The notes under the pieces were generated by a model, which worked only from the letters and a program-made list of their open reading frames with translations, searched no databases and had not been told where the DNA came from. A program made the translations under genes and the position numbers. A DNA stretch of 64,000 nucleotides from Posidonia oceanica (lineage: Eukaryota; Streptophyta; Magnoliopsida; Alismatales; Posidoniaceae), in NCBI GenBank assembly GCA_037176725.1, contig JAZBRS010000014.1, positions 74,754,501-74,818,500 on the forward strand, given 5' to 3'. Shown one piece after another: positions 31,258-44,600 of the stretch (its first letter is position 1; each line of letters starts with the position of its first letter).

Positions 31258-32199
31258 CCTAAGATAAAATCACACAAATCAAACTAAATCAAATGATATA
31301 CTTTAGATCTAAGATTATACACATGATCCCTAATTATTCTTCCCTAAGCATAGATTAAAAAGATATAATCAATATTAATCTATCAAAGTTTATCGATATA
31401 ATAGAGATTCATGCAATATACATCTAGTCTAAGTAATTATAACATTTAAGCATGAGAAGACAAAGAGGAACTTAATCACAACATATGAAATTACATAAAC
31501 TTCATCTAAATCCTAGATCTAGAAACTTAGCTAAGCATGATAATGGAAAGCATCAAAATAAAAGATAAGGAAAGAGAAGAGCAAGACATAATTAAGATAA
31601 AAAATGAACTTGTATTAATAAAAACTAATATTACAGAAAATGAACTTGAAGAACTCTAAAACAATGGAAGAAGAGAGTCTAAGCCTGATGTGGAAGATCC
31701 AGGATCTCCTTAGATTTACACAATGGGTCCCTTTTATAGGCTTACAAGGACTTGGCTATCACGGAGACAAATCCAGATAAAAATCATAAAACTGAATTTC
31801 AAATACAAGATATTTCCAAGTGATCTATGTGACCGCCAAAGACTGAGTCAACAATATCTTCTCCGGGCGCTTGGGAGGCGCTGGATGTGCACTTGGGCGC
31901 CTGGGAGGTGCCACCTGACCCTGGATTAGCTCCAACTTGATTAATTCTATTATCTTATCTTCCTCCTCGTATTCACACACGTGGAAAAGTGTATTTGATA
32001 TCTTGCACGGATTTACATTTCTTGTATCCTTGGATTTGCATTTCTTTTTATCTTTTATCATTTTTCTTCCTTCTTTTTCTCTTTTCTCTTCAGGTCCAAA
32101 GTTCCTGTACAAATTGCACAAAATACCTCGAGTAATATTATTTATGAACAAAAGAGATAAATATGGGGCATAAAACATGTAAGAACAATGTACACATCA
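31258..32199 (-). repeat. 3' LTR of element H (truncated)
   Basis: Matches 37537-38424 apart from a ~50-bp indel near 31875. The right end is ...ACACATCA, i.e. TGATGTG on the minus strand. The part equivalent to 37209-37536 is missing; the break is at 31258. A TATA box (TATAAAA on minus) is at 31732-31738. Confidence 0.88.
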
Positions 32200-33691
32200 A
32201 ATAGCTCCATAACTATCTTTTGCTAGTCCTCGAGCAAAACTGACTCAAATCCTAACTCTCTTTCATGGGAATTGCGATTGCACTTAGCATGTGCAACAAG
32301 CCTTTAAACTCCTAGGTTGTCCTAGTAGACGAGTGGTGTCTTGTGAGGGTTTACAGCGGATCTACCCACAAAATCCCAGAAGAAATGGAAAAAATAAAGA
32401 AAGATAAAAAAGTTATTTACACTATCACTATCCACAATATTTTAACAAGTTAGGAAGCTTCTAAAATACCTTGAGTCTTTATTCTCCAGCTCTACCTCAA
32501 GTCAAGATCTCTCTCTCCTCCTTATGTCATGGAGACTCTTTCCTATCTTTCATATCATCCTTCTTTAAATTTGACTTACATGTACCTTGTGTTTGTGAAA
32601 ATAGTCCTTAACATTGATTTTCAAGTCCAACCTGAGCACCTTTACATCTCATTTGAATAATTTAGAGAACTTTATTGTTGCTTTCTTAGGCTTTTTCTTG
32701 GCTACCTATTTATCGAGCTTTAGGTCAGTGATTCCCTAACCAAATGGCTTTGGAACACCAGGTGTTGAGACACCTCTAAGGACTTAATCACTCAAGTAAC
32801 CAAGGCCACAATGATAAGATTTTTCTTTTCCATGCTTTTGTCCTCCAAGCACCTTTGTACGTGAATATCCAATGCTTTCTGAGGCACGGTTATCCAGTTA
32901 CTTAGTGATTGTTAGACTTTTAGCAATCTCTTTTTTTTTCTCTTTTGATGTTCTAGTGTTTCAGGTCTTCCTTTATTCTCTATAGTCAAGGACTAAAGTA
33001 TAAGTGCAAGATAAGGTACACATGTGCTTAAGGATAATCTAGATGATGCTATTTTTTAGATTTTGTCTCCACTCTAATGTTTGAGAGATTCCATTCTATC
33101 AGTTTTACCTTTGAACTCCAACTCAAAGTCACTTATCCATCCACAGCTAGCTAAATTATTACGGATAATTCCTAATTTGTTTTTGTTTTATTTACTTATT
33201 TATTTATTTTATTTTTAGAGAAAAGATACACAGAAGATTCTAACTAAAGAAAATGAAAAGAAAAAATCAAGTCTAAGAAAACTTCTTTTTAAAATTTTTT
33301 TTAAATAAATGTCACACAAAAGACTCTAACTAAAGAAAATGAAAAGGACGCAAAGAAGACTCCCCCCATACCTAAACCATGCATTGTCCTCAATGTATGC
33401 AACAATTGATATGATCAATGAAAAATAATTAAAATTAGAAAAATGATACCTGATTTGGGATGGAGTGCTTCTGCTGCTAAGAAAAGAAAAGTTAGGTACA
33501 ATTTGTACATATTCACATGATATGACTACTACTTACCCAAAATCCTGAGGATCATGACGAATCATTCTCTCACTTTCCTTTTCAATTTCCACAGCTACAT
33601 GGGGGTAGTCCACTTTGACCAAAGATGTGGTCTTTTTCCGATCCTCGGGAGTTATGGAAATCATTAATTCATCCTCAAATGTTCTTTTAGA

Positions 33692-36049
33692 TTATTGGTC
33701 AAAATATTCAGGGTCAAGTCCAATTTCCTCCTCTATTAAAGCATATTTCTCTGAACAATCCTCAATTAAGTTAACTTCAAATATTTCATTTGATTCCTGC
33801 CCTGATTTGTCATCCAAATTGAAAATATTCATTGAAATGGTTAGATCTCCATAATTTAACCTCATGGAACCATTCCGACAATTAATTAGGGCATTGGAAG
33901 TAGCAAGAAATGGTTGACCTAGGATAACAGGACTTTGGCCTTTTAGGTTTGTCAAGGGTTGAGCTTCCAGGATTACAAAGTCTACAGGATAGACAAAGTC
34001 TTTGACCATGACTAAAACATCTTCAACCATCCCCATTGGTGTCCTGAAAGATCTATCAGCTAACTGTATGATCACTTTAGTTTTCTTCATTTCTCCTAGC
34101 CCTAGTTGTTGATATATTGAATAAGGTAACACATTAATGCTAGCCCCTAGATCTAGAAAGGCCCTATCAAACTTGGTTTTGCCTATGACACATGATGTTG
34201 TGGGACTTTCTGGATCTTTGTATTTCATAGGCAATTGGTTAGTCAAAATGGAGCTAACGTTGGCTGCTAGGAAAGCTTCCTTGGGTACCTTGGTTGGTCT
34301 TCTTCTAGTGCACAAGTCCTTAAGATATTTGGCATATGTAGGGATTTGTTGGATTGCATCTAGAAGGGGGATGTTTACCTTGACCTGTCTAAAAACTTCC
34401 AAAATTTTCTCCATTTGTGCTGATTCCTTTTTATTTTTCAACCTATTTGGAGATGGGGCAATAGGCTTCTAGGCAGACTCAATGGGTGGACTAGTGGAAG
34501 GCCCACTGTCAAAATTGGATCCTTCGTAACTCTTAGGCTCTTTAGACTGGCCTGAGTGGACAGGTGAAATCGAGTCAGAAGATGAGTTCTTCTGAGTCTG
34601 AATGACATGATCAAGCATGTCGATGTGATTGTCAAACTTTTTACCAGATCTTAGGGATATGATAGCATTAACTTGGTTGATCTGGTGAATTCAATCGTCT
34701 TGGACCACATGAATAGGTTGACGGGGCAGGATTCCCTTTTCTCTGTCTCCTACCAACGTGGCTAACTGACTCAACTGCATCTCTATTCGTGCTACGATGG
34801 TGTTGGTTTGAGAATTGGTTTTTAGAAGGGTCTCCATGCCTTTCTCAAGGATGCTCAGTCTTCTTTCAGTGTCATGAAATCCTTGAGGGGGAGGATTGTG
34901 CTGTGGTCCTACATGAAGGCTCTATTGGACCGCAGATTGAATGGGCCTAGAATGATTTGAATGCTGTGGAGGGCCTTGGGAGAAAGTAAACTGATTACCT
35001 CCTTGGTGAAGTTGTTGGTTCCATGAGAAGTTTGGATGGTTTCTCCAACCCAGATTGTATGTGGGTGCATATGGGTCATTTCCAGGCCTTTGAAAAGTAG
35101 CATGTACTTCTTCAGGCTCGAACGTGGGTTGACCCATGAATGAGGGACATTCCTCCATTACATGACCCATCATGTGGCAATGATTACACACTAGAGAAGG
35201 ATTAGACACTTGGTGCACCTAGACTTTCTCCTTTATCTCTAGAGCTTCTAACCTACGAGTTCGGGTATTGTAATTGGCTTCAGTGGCTATAGAAGACTCT
35301 ACTGAGTGAATACCACCTTTAGAGGGTGTAGGTTTATCATTTAACTGCTCATTTGTATTTTCCCACTGCATTGTTTTCTTAGCTAATTCTCCTAGGAATT
35401 CTCATGCCTCATCCTTATTTTTCTTCATGAATGCTCCCTGACACATAGATTAGAGCATGGTCCTAGTTGAAATATCTAAACCCTCATAAATTATCTGGCA
35501 TAGTCTCCATTTTTCAATACCATGGTGCAGACACTAGGCTAAGAGATCCTTAAATCTATCAAAATACTTCTAGAAAGACTCACCCCTTTGTTGTCTAGAT
35601 GAATGAATTTCATTTCTAAATTTGATTGTCTTATGAACAGGATAATATTTTTTTAGAAATATAGTGCAAAATTGGGCCCAAGTGGTGATTGAATTAGTTG
35701 ATAGACTATAAAGCTATTTTTTAGCATTGTCTTTTAATGCAAAATGAATGAATCTTAATCGGATTGCATCATCAGATAACTACTGTAACTTCATCATACT
35801 ACACACTAGCTTAAATTCATTGATGAACCAGTAAGCATCTTCAGATTCTAGACCCGTGAACTTAGGCAACTGACCAATATAATTAGATTTGAGTTCAAAA
35901 TTGTTGCCATTAGCATTTGGAAGTCTAATGCAAGATGGTTGTGCAAGTCTCACTGGGTAACACCTAGCTTCTAAGGCTAGAGGTGGATTGTGTATTTCAT
36001 CAGCCATTTCAAATACTTTGGGTTCGACACGGATGAGACGATGAGTCAA
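33692..36049 (-). pseudogene. gag-protease of Athila-like element H
   Basis: One reading frame from 36049 leftwards with several stops, mostly TAG. The gag core begins with ANGNNFELKSNYIGQLPKFTG and LESEDAYWFINEF, followed by a retrotransposon-gag region at 35800-35400. A classical CX2CX4HX4C knuckle (CNHCHMMGHVMEEC) lies near 35170. The protease part is an open 249-codon stretch (34441-33692) with VNIPLLDAIQQIPTYAKYLK, then FLDLGASINVLPYSIYQQL (active-site Asp; D-L-G-A is usual in Athila), and VILGQPFLATSNALI. The frame stops at TAA 33692-33694, where RT would normally follow. Confidence 0.85.
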
Positions 36050-37184
36050 ATCACGGACTCAAACGGGCATGCACTTGATGAAACTTTTTTTTTAAACAAA
36101 ATGCAATAAAAATAGAAAAGAAGAAAAGATGAGATAATATGAATTAAATGGATGAGGAGATTATAGATAGAGGAGAAAGATGCCTAATCTAATCACACAA
36201 GTCAAACAAATCTTAATTCCAATGTTGACCTAAAATCTAGACGGCTCCTAACTTCCAAGTTAAACTTCAAAATCCTTGGTTCAAAATTTCTCAAACCGAG
36301 TTAACCAGTTCAGTGGAGGAAAGTGGGAGACTCCCCGTGCGTAAGCAACGGACCTAATTAAATAACCACTTTGCCTTTTAAGAGGTCGAGCCTCATGAAT
36401 CACTTTTCGTAGACACTAACAAGGAGTAAGAATTTTAAATTCAATTCTTTCTAGGTTTTACTTGTCCTATTGAGCTCGAACCTTAGGGGCCAATGTCTAC
36501 TTGATTTTAATTGAAGTTTAGATCAATGCTTGCTTGCTTTTGTTGTTTGTGGGCTAAGGAAGGGTGATGAAATCCCCACCTTGTGTTGTGATATAGGTTT
36601 TGCCCTTAGGTAATTTGAAATGATATGCAACAAACAATTATGCTCAAACAAGTTGTTCCTCCTACTAACTATATGCTCTAAGATGCAAGGAATTAAGTAG
36701 GAGAACACGTACATTTTCCTCCAGCAATCACCAAAATAAAATAATCAGGAAATAAAAATTACCCTCAATGCAAACTATATGATGTATGTCCTAAAAACAG
36801 GCTTCTGATCTTATCATGGAATATTTTTAATTGGGTTCAAGTTTATGTTCGATTTTCAAATTAATGAATGAGAAAAACAGAAACCAAAACAATAACTAAA
36901 CCCTAGATCAGGATTCTAAAAAAAATCAAGAATAATTGAAACTAAAATATCAGAGAAAATATCTCACCTGGTTGCCCAATAGGCGCCAGAAGTGCAGTTT
37001 GATGCTAGGGAGGCGCCCCTGATCCTTGGAAACTTCTACAAATTGCTTCCTAATTCTTCTGATCTCGAACTAAATATCCTTGTAAGATTGATATAACAAA
37101 AGAAATATATTTTTTTTTATTTTTTTTTATAAAAACGGAAAGAAAGAAATAACCGACAATAACACAATGTTATAAAAACACTAT

Positions 37185-37202
37185 TCCCTGGCAATGGCGC
37201 CA
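37185..37202 (-). other. Primer-binding site of element H
   Basis: Minus strand TGGCGCCATTGCCAGGGA, very close to the TGGCGCCGTTGCCGGGGA form typical of Athila elements (tRNA-Asp type). It lies 6 bp from the LTR end. Confidence 0.85.
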
Positions 37203-37208
37203 AAAATT

Positions 37209-38424
37209 TGATGTGAATTTTAATTAACTGCAAGTGCATGGTGTACTATGTAGTACGTATGCAAGTACGGGTCGATCCCATAGAGAATAGAGTTTCCAAA
37301 CACAAAGATTACTTATCAGTTATTGAAAGGAGTTTGAGAGTGATAATGATTAAGAACTAAAACTAGAAGATGTAATCAAATTAATTAAAACCTAGGGTTT
37401 TGAATCCATTTATATAAAATACAATATGCATGATTAAATCCATTCTCTGTCTCTCTTCATGATTTAAATAGTTTAACTCAATGGTTCTTATCCTAACAAG
37501 CATAATCCATATACAATGCACCATAGATTATCAAGTCCTAAGATAAAATCACACAAATCAAACTAAATCAAATGATATACTTTAGATCTAAGATTATACA
37601 CATGATCCCTAATTATTCTTCCCTAAGCATAGATTAAAATGATATAATCAATATTAATCTATCAAAGTATATCGATGTAATAGAGATCCGTGCAATATAC
37701 ATCTAGTCTAAGTAATCATAACATTTAAGCATGAGAAGACAAAGAGGTACTTATGACAACATATGAAATTACATAAACTTCATCTAAACCCTAGATCTAG
37801 AAACTTAGCCAAGCATGATAATGGAAAGCATCAAAATAAAAGATAAGGAAAGAGAAGAGCAAGACATAATTAAGTTAAAAAATGAACTTGTATTAATAAA
37901 AACTAATATTACAGAAAATGAACGTGAAGAACTCTAAAACAATGGAAGAAGAGAGTCTAAGCCTAATGTGGAAGATCTAAGATCCCCTTAGATCTACACA
38001 ATGGGCCCTTTTATAGACTTACAAGGACTTGGCTATCATGGAGACAAATCTGGATAAAAATAATGAAACTGAATTTCAAATACAAGATATTTCCAAGTGA
38101 TCAATGTGACCGCCAAAGACAGAGTCAACAATATCTTCTACGGGCGCTTGGGAGGCGCCACCTGGCCTTGGATTAGCTCCAACTTAGTTAATTCTATTAT
38201 CTTATCTTCCTCCTCATATTCACACACGTGAAAAAAGTGTATTTGATATCTTGCACGGATTTGCATTTCTTTTTATCTTTTATCAATTTTCTTCCTTCTT
38301 TTTCTCTTTTCTCTTCAGGTCCAAAGTTCCTCCACAAATTGCACAAAATACCTCGAGTAATATTATTTATGAACAAAAGAGATAAATATGGGGTATAAAA
38401 CATGTAAGAATAATGTGCTCATCA
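37209..38424 (-). repeat. 5' LTR of element H (complete)
   Basis: 1,216 bp. On the minus strand it starts TGATGAGCACATTATTC at 38424 and ends ...AATTCACATCA at 37209, with TG/CA termini. A TATA box (TATAAAA on minus, 38009-38015) is followed by an 'ATTGTGTAGATC' type leader. It shares 888 bp with the 3' LTR. Confidence 0.9.
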
Positions 38425-39700
38425 AAGTACAAGGGCTTACCCACTCCTCCGGAAGGATCTCTAACAGAAATCGGCCTAAGTGCCGAATAGGTTGAACTCT
38501 CTCAGGGGCCAACGGCACATCACTCCATCGCCGAGCCCATGGAAACTCAACAGGACCGTCTGCAGGTACACTAGGCCTCAAATACAGGAGGCACTCATAG
38601 ATCCAAGTCTGCCACATAAGAAAGCAACATCAAATCAGATACAAGCAACAAACAAAGCAGCAAATTAAACAAAGCACCAACCTGGAAAAGGGGAAGACAG
38701 CCCGAAAGAGAGCGAGTCCACCCAGCCGAAAAGGCCTCTAAATGAGAGAGAAGATAGGCCAGCACAGCCGAGCCCCAAGAGTAGGAGCCAATAGTCTCCA
38801 CATCCAGGATGAAGGGAGCAAAACCGGCATGCAACATCTGGGAAGAAGTGCCGAAGAACAGCCAGTGGAAAAGGATGAACAAGAAGACCCTGCAGCTGCT
38901 GGTCGGCTACAGTAGGAAGACCGACATCAGCAAACAGGAGGTCCTCAAAGCGTTGTGTCAACCAGCCAATGTTGACACGAGTGTGCTAGCGGCCAGAGCG
39001 TGGAGGGCGCAAGCCATAGTAGGCCTCCAACATATCACCATAGCAGAGCTACCAATCTGCCATCAAGGGCTCTCCGTCGATCCTCAGACCCACATGTCGG
39101 ACCACGTCCTCCAGGGTAATCATCATCTTACCCACACGTAAGACAAAACTCCCGGAAGGACCGTGGAAGCGCTCAGCAAACAGGACAAGCAACCCCAATT
39201 GGAACTCAAACGGCTGGATCTGCAGAAAATGCCCGAAGCCCATCTGAACCAACCGCTCCTACTGGAAACCCGGAAGACGAGTGTAGTCCTCGTGAAGACG
39301 CTCCCAACACGAGCAGGTCCTGCTAGGCAATGGCATCTAACACAAATAAACAAAAGAAGAACATTAATAACTTGTTAACAAACAAATAACTTGAATAAAG
39401 AACCAACCACACAACTTAATCTCACCTGACCCAGCTCTGCAAGCTCAGATGCTGTCCTGCCCCTCTTGGGAGGAGGATAAACAGGAACCACCCCCAATCC
39501 GAGGTCATCCTTGCCATTATCGCTCGTCTCTGCCCTGGCAGGAGACGGAGCACGAGGGCGCCTTGCCGGAAGCCTACGAGGATGAGAGGAGCTCGCCCCC
39601 GTAGCAGAAGGACCCTCCTCGTCCCTCCTGGTCTCAACCTCTTCAGGGCTAGGCGGGGTGGTGCCCAAGGGACCTGCACCTCCTCCTCCTCATCAGAGAC

Positions 39701-41604
39701 CTTGGAATAGCACACAAGTAGACTTTGGTCATTCCACTCCAAATTAAAAATGCAATCACACTCACTTAACATTTAACACAACATTAAAAATCACCTCAAA
39801 TGTTTGAACTCTTTATTTAATTAACATTTAATTACAAAGCACATAAACCATTTTAAACACAACATTAAAAATCACCTCAAATGTTTGAACTCTTTATTTA
39901 ATTAACATATGATTACAAAGCACATAAACCATTTAAAACACAACATTAAAAATCACCTCAAATGCTTAAACTCTTTATTTAATTAACATATAATTACAAA
40001 GCTCATAAACCATTTAAGACAACTTTAAAAATCACCTCAAATGTTTAAACTCTTTATTTAATTACAAAGCACATAAACCATTTATTTGATTAACATATAA
40101 CTACAACTCCTAAAACACATAAGTAAACCTTAATACAACATTAAAAATCACTTCAAATTAACCATTACAAAAATTTAATCACAAGTTTCAAACAATTTAA
40201 CACAACTTCAAATATTTAATACATTGTCCCACCAACGCAAAAAAAGGACAAGAAAATAAACTCACACTAATATCACACTAAGTTTTAATCAATTAGAACA
40301 ATAACATAATCACAATACATTAAATAAAAATCCACCACTCACTTTACAAGACTCTCCTTTTCACAAAATCACAAAACCAAACACTACAAGCAAAATTTGA
40401 CAGGAATCCACTATTTTAATCATTCACGAATTAATTCAGTCAAACAAGTCAATTCATTAACCCACTTTTTTATTCAAAATATAACCAACATAATACCACA
40501 TTAATAAACAAACCACATACATCAACTTAGAATTACAAACTAGCATTAAAAATCCACAACAAAGTCCACAAATACATTATAATCCATATATTCACATTCA
40601 GTCAACTCATTTCCCACTAAAAATCTCAAAATTCCCAAAAATTCAAACATACTCATTTACAAGTAGCATTCCCATTTACGACTTAAAAACCACATTAAAT
40701 ACCAGAAAATCCCCATTTAATTCTTATCTTTAACCACATTCACATATGAACCAAGTTTATTCACATATCCAATAAAAATCTCAAAAGTTCCAAGCAAGAA
40801 AAATCATAAGTAATCCACAACACATTATTCACTTTACCATTTTAAAACATAAAATCCAGGTATTTAACAAGAAAAGAAAGGCATAATTCAAACCCATTTA
40901 CTAAAAGATTCAACATTCACATGATAATTAAAATTCACAAGCTAAAATTCATTTTAAATTCACAAAATCATTCCCACATGATCCCTACAATTTCATAGAA
41001 AAACATGACATTTCAATTTCACAGAACTCAAGCATCAATTCATTCATCAACATCAACAAAAATTTCACTGATTCATTTCCACTACATATGAAAAAATCAA
41101 AACAGCATTTTGTCCATTTTTCTTCCTTCTGAAAACATCAAAACAACATTTTGTCCATTTTTCTTCCTTCACTGATTCATACAAAGCAAAAAAAGAAAAA
41201 TATTTTTTCATTTACAAAAATCCCCACACCCATCTACTGTCACCACCCAAACCATCTCCACCTCACGGCCGTGCTTGCCGCCCCTCACCGACGCCATCTG
41301 CGACCTCCCACAAGCGTCAGGCACATCACGCAAGAAAGCCAAGAACGTGGAGGAGGGGAGGAGGAAGAGGATACCTCCTTCTCTGACGAGACGAGCTGCT
41401 GCCGTCCGTGCCACCACCGTCACCCCTTGCGCTAGCTTCACTGCTGCCACTAACTATCAGGATGAAGGGAAGAACGCCCACACCACCACCGCACCACGCC
41501 GCAACAACGCCGCACCACTAGGAGTCCGCTGCACCGGAGAGGAAGGCAGAGGGGTGCGCAGGAAGGTGGAGAAGAAGAAGAACAGGCCTGGAAGAGGGGG
41601 GCAA
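39701..41604. other. AT-rich tract and CpG-rich block beside the PMD pseudogene
   Basis: 39775-40160 is a ~75-bp tandem repeat, about 4.5 copies (AACATTAAAAATCACCTCAA, CTCTTTATTTAATTAACAT, ACAAAGCACATAAACCATTT). 40160-41140 is AT-rich without genes. 41200-41604 is CpG-rich, with open frames on both strands and no recognised domain; it could hold a 5' exon of the PMD gene on the minus strand. The block ends abruptly against element B near 41604. Confidence 0.5.
39775..40160. repeat. ~75-bp AT-rich tandem repeat
   Basis: About 4.5 copies of a unit containing AACATTAAAAATCACCTCAA, TGTTTGAACTCTTTATTTAA and TTACAAAGCACATAAACCAT. Later copies are shortened. It lies just upstream (minus sense) of the first recognised PMD exon. 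Confidence 0.85.
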
Positions 41605-44600
41605 CTGCTTAGCGATTCCCTGGACGTATCGCCCCTACGGCGTCCTCTTGACGTAACCCCACCTGTGACAGACATTTTCGACCATCAGGAAAGGGTTATT
41701 GTGAATGGCGAAGGAGTTGACACGTTCAAGATCTGGTAAAAAGTTAACCGGCTCACACCGATTAACGTGGTATAAAGCATCAGAGAGTTCAGGATCAAAA
41801 GGGACAGTCTGTGAAGAGACAGAGGAGACTGCCTCGATCCGCTCCTTCTCAAAGTTCTCCGCCATAACAACGATGACATCGTCGCCTCGGCGGAACTTGA
41901 TCATGCGATGGAGGGTCAAGGGGATAACCTGATGCTTGTGGAGCCAAGGGCGCCCAAGCAGAAAGTTGAAGTTAGGCTCCAAGTCAACGATGTAGAATTC
42001 CACATCGAATGTGATCGAACCAATGATAAGAGGAATAATCAAAATCCCTAGAGCATCATGGTGGGTATTATCAAAAGCTGTCATTCCCTTTACAGCCGGA
42101 GTAATGTCCTCGGCCTTGAGTCTGAACTTAGTTGCTGTTCGCAAGGGACAACGTTAAGGCCTGACCCATTATCGACTAGTGCAAGGGGAATGCGAAAGTT
42201 CTTGAATTGTACCGTGACGAACAAGGGTTGGTTATGATTAATCCTCGTCGGAGGTAACTCATCACTCGTGAAAGTGATGACTTGGGGCTCCGCAATCATT
42301 CCGACCATGCTTTCCAAGGCGGCAGGTTCTATGGCTTAGGACACATGGGCAGCTTGGAACACACGAAGAAAAGCCTCGTGGTGTTCGGCAAAGGTGTGTA
42401 TCAGGTCCCAAATGGATATGTCGGCTTTAACCTTTTTGAGTTGGGAAGTAATGTCGACCTTGGGCTGGCCCTTCTTGGTGGTAGGAAGTGTGGCTTTGGG
42501 GACAAGTTCAGCTATGGTAGGTACAAGAGGTTGGCCTGATGGTGATAGGGTTGTAGGTTGGCCTAAGGGAGGAGGTGCTGCAAGTTCTGGATGACTAGGT
42601 CTGGCCACTGGTGCTGGGGGTTTGTAGGCCCTCCCTGATCGCATCACTTCCACACACATTTCTGTGGCATAGCTGTAAGGTACGCGATGGGTGTCCCAGG
42701 TTAGGTTGATAACCATGGGAGCACGTGCAGCGAGCACGAGAGGGGCTACAGGGGTGCCTATTCGTTGAGGGAGGTATGGACAAAGGGGTTGTTGGGAAGG
42801 CAAAGGGGGTGGAGGCTGAGGTCTTCCTAATAGGTGTACGGGAGACCCTAGCTGAGGCCTACCTAGGAGATGTACTGGGGATGCTGGTTGCGGGTTACCT
42901 AGTAGGTGTACTGGGGCTTGGGCCCGAGGAAGCATGGTGGCTGATGCAGAAGAACACTCCGGCCTGGCGCACGGTCGGATCATATGAACGCCTGACTCGG
43001 AGCCGACGACAGCTGCGAGATTGAGGGAGACTGGAAAGGGAGTAGAAACATCATGGATAAGTACAAAAGGGTCTACCACAGATGTGGGAGATCCGGAAGG
43101 GAAAAGAGAATGGATTCCTAAGGTCCCTGCGCCTCCCAAATAGGAGTGCTCCGGCAGGTGCTGGTGGACAATATTAGCTAGGGTAGATGCTGATGCAGAT
43201 GCATGAGATGGTGTGGAAGTGGATGCCTCGTGCGTGTCGATCACAATCGTTCCCAATTCGATCAAGTCCTGGATAGCATTCCGGAGGGTGTAGCAATTAT
43301 CCGTCGAATGCTCGACGCTTCGATGGAAATTGCAGAAAAGGTTCACCATAAACCAATGTGGTAGTGGGTTTGGTGGCGGACGAACCTCCGGAAACTTCAG
43401 GAGCGACGCAACCTTCAGGAGGACGGCATTCAGCAGTTCCACCAGTGGGGCGAACTTCCGCTTCTCAATGGGTGGCCGTCTCTACCTTTGGAATTGTCCT
43501 TGCAGAACCGGTACGGTAGGATAGATCGGTCAAGCGGTGGTAGTGATATGTGGTGTGGGGTGTGCCCTAGGTGTAGGTGCATAAAAGATCTAAGGAGGGG
43601 CAGGCTAAGACACCAGATGAACAGGTGCAGCAGGAGAGTCGACATATGCAACAACGGGTTTCGGCGGATCCTTCTTCTTGGGACGATTGTTGTTGCTGCC
43701 GCTGTTGTTGTTGATGGTGCTGCTGCCGCTGCTGTTACTGCTGGTGGGGGCCTGCTTGGCAAGCACAGAGAGTGCGGGGAAGTTGCCACTCCGCAACGAA
43801 CTCTCTACGCGAGTGCTAGCTAGGATCAATGCAGTGAAGGTCGTGACGGGCTGGATGCTAAGCAGAGCTTCGGTGGATGGCTATGCCCCTTTAATAACGA
43901 TCTCGATAGACTCCTCGTCAGAGGGCCTATCTCGAACTTGTGAAGCAAGGGTGCGCCAGCGGCCGACGTACTCCCTGAACGGCTCGCTAGGATTCTGCTT
44001 GGTTGCGACCAGGTCCGTGAGCTTTGGAACCAGGTCGAGGTTGATGGAATATTGTTCCAAGAATGCCTGGCTTAGGTTGTTCCAAGTCTTGATCACAGAC
44101 ATGTCAAGTGACGTGAACCACTTGAGGGCTGGACCGAACAGACTCTTTTGGAACAGGCGGATCAGCAACCTCTCGTCAGCCTGAAGCTGGGCGAGATCAC
44201 CGCAATATGCCTTCAGATGGGCTATGGGGTAGCCCCTACCATCATATTTCTCAAAGTCTGGGATCTTGAACTTTGGTTGGGGCAGGGACCACGTATGCCA
44301 ATGGGGTCGCACCAAGGTGCTCCTCCGGATCCACCATCACATCGCCTAGTGATGCAATATGATGGCAGGCATACCCGTGTTGTGGTGGAGTGTAAGGGGG
44401 AATGCATGCTGAGTTCTGAACCTGATGCAAGGGAGGCGGATAGATGATATATTGTGCAATGGGTGCAGAATGCTGGAGCAGTAGCGACCGCACCGGTGCG
44501 GTGCCGGGCGTTGGGCCTGTGGGGTACTGTGCTCCAACCAGTCCGAAGGACTGGCCACCAAGTGGCAGAGGTACATGCTGTGTGTGGTGTTGTGCAGATG

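Larger units (their letters stand above)
31258..38424 (-). mobile_element. Athila-like gag-protease-only LTR element H
   Basis: 7.2-kb minus-strand element inserted in an intron of the PMD pseudogene. The 5' LTR (37209-38424) is complete. The 3' LTR (31258-32199) lacks its final ~325 bp. A primer site of Athila type is at 37185-37202. Internally there is a gag-protease frame (33692-36049), then 1.4 kb without RT, RNase H or integrase. That stretch ends in typical Athila 3' phrases: minus-strand CATTGAGGACAATGCATGG then TTTAGGTATGGGGGGAG at 33360-33400. The target duplication cannot be tested because the left end is deleted. Confidence 0.85.
30835..39700 (-). pseudogene. Plant-mobile-domain (PMD) pseudogene with an inserted element
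   Basis: Minus-strand gene with recognisable GT-AG introns. Exon order: 39700-39426 (Pro/Arg-rich), 39336-38682 (PMD), 38608-38441, 31258-31120, 31020-30835. Introns: 39425-39337, 38681-38609 (73 bp), 38440-31259 (contains element H), 31119-31021 (99 bp). The PMD signature is GKMMITLEDVVRHVGLRIDG, with ETIGSYSWGSAVLAYL further on. Exon 38608-38441 ends ILPEEW. The last two exons encode a coiled coil (HVEELLECLSQLEWEHESRI, REMEARLVQTE) and stop at 30835. Three TAG stops interrupt the PMD exon (in FQ*ER, DW*LCYG and GR*HTR), and a frameshift lies near 38900. Whether it was a host gene or an accessory gene of element E, to which it is antisense, is open. Confidence 0.75.
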
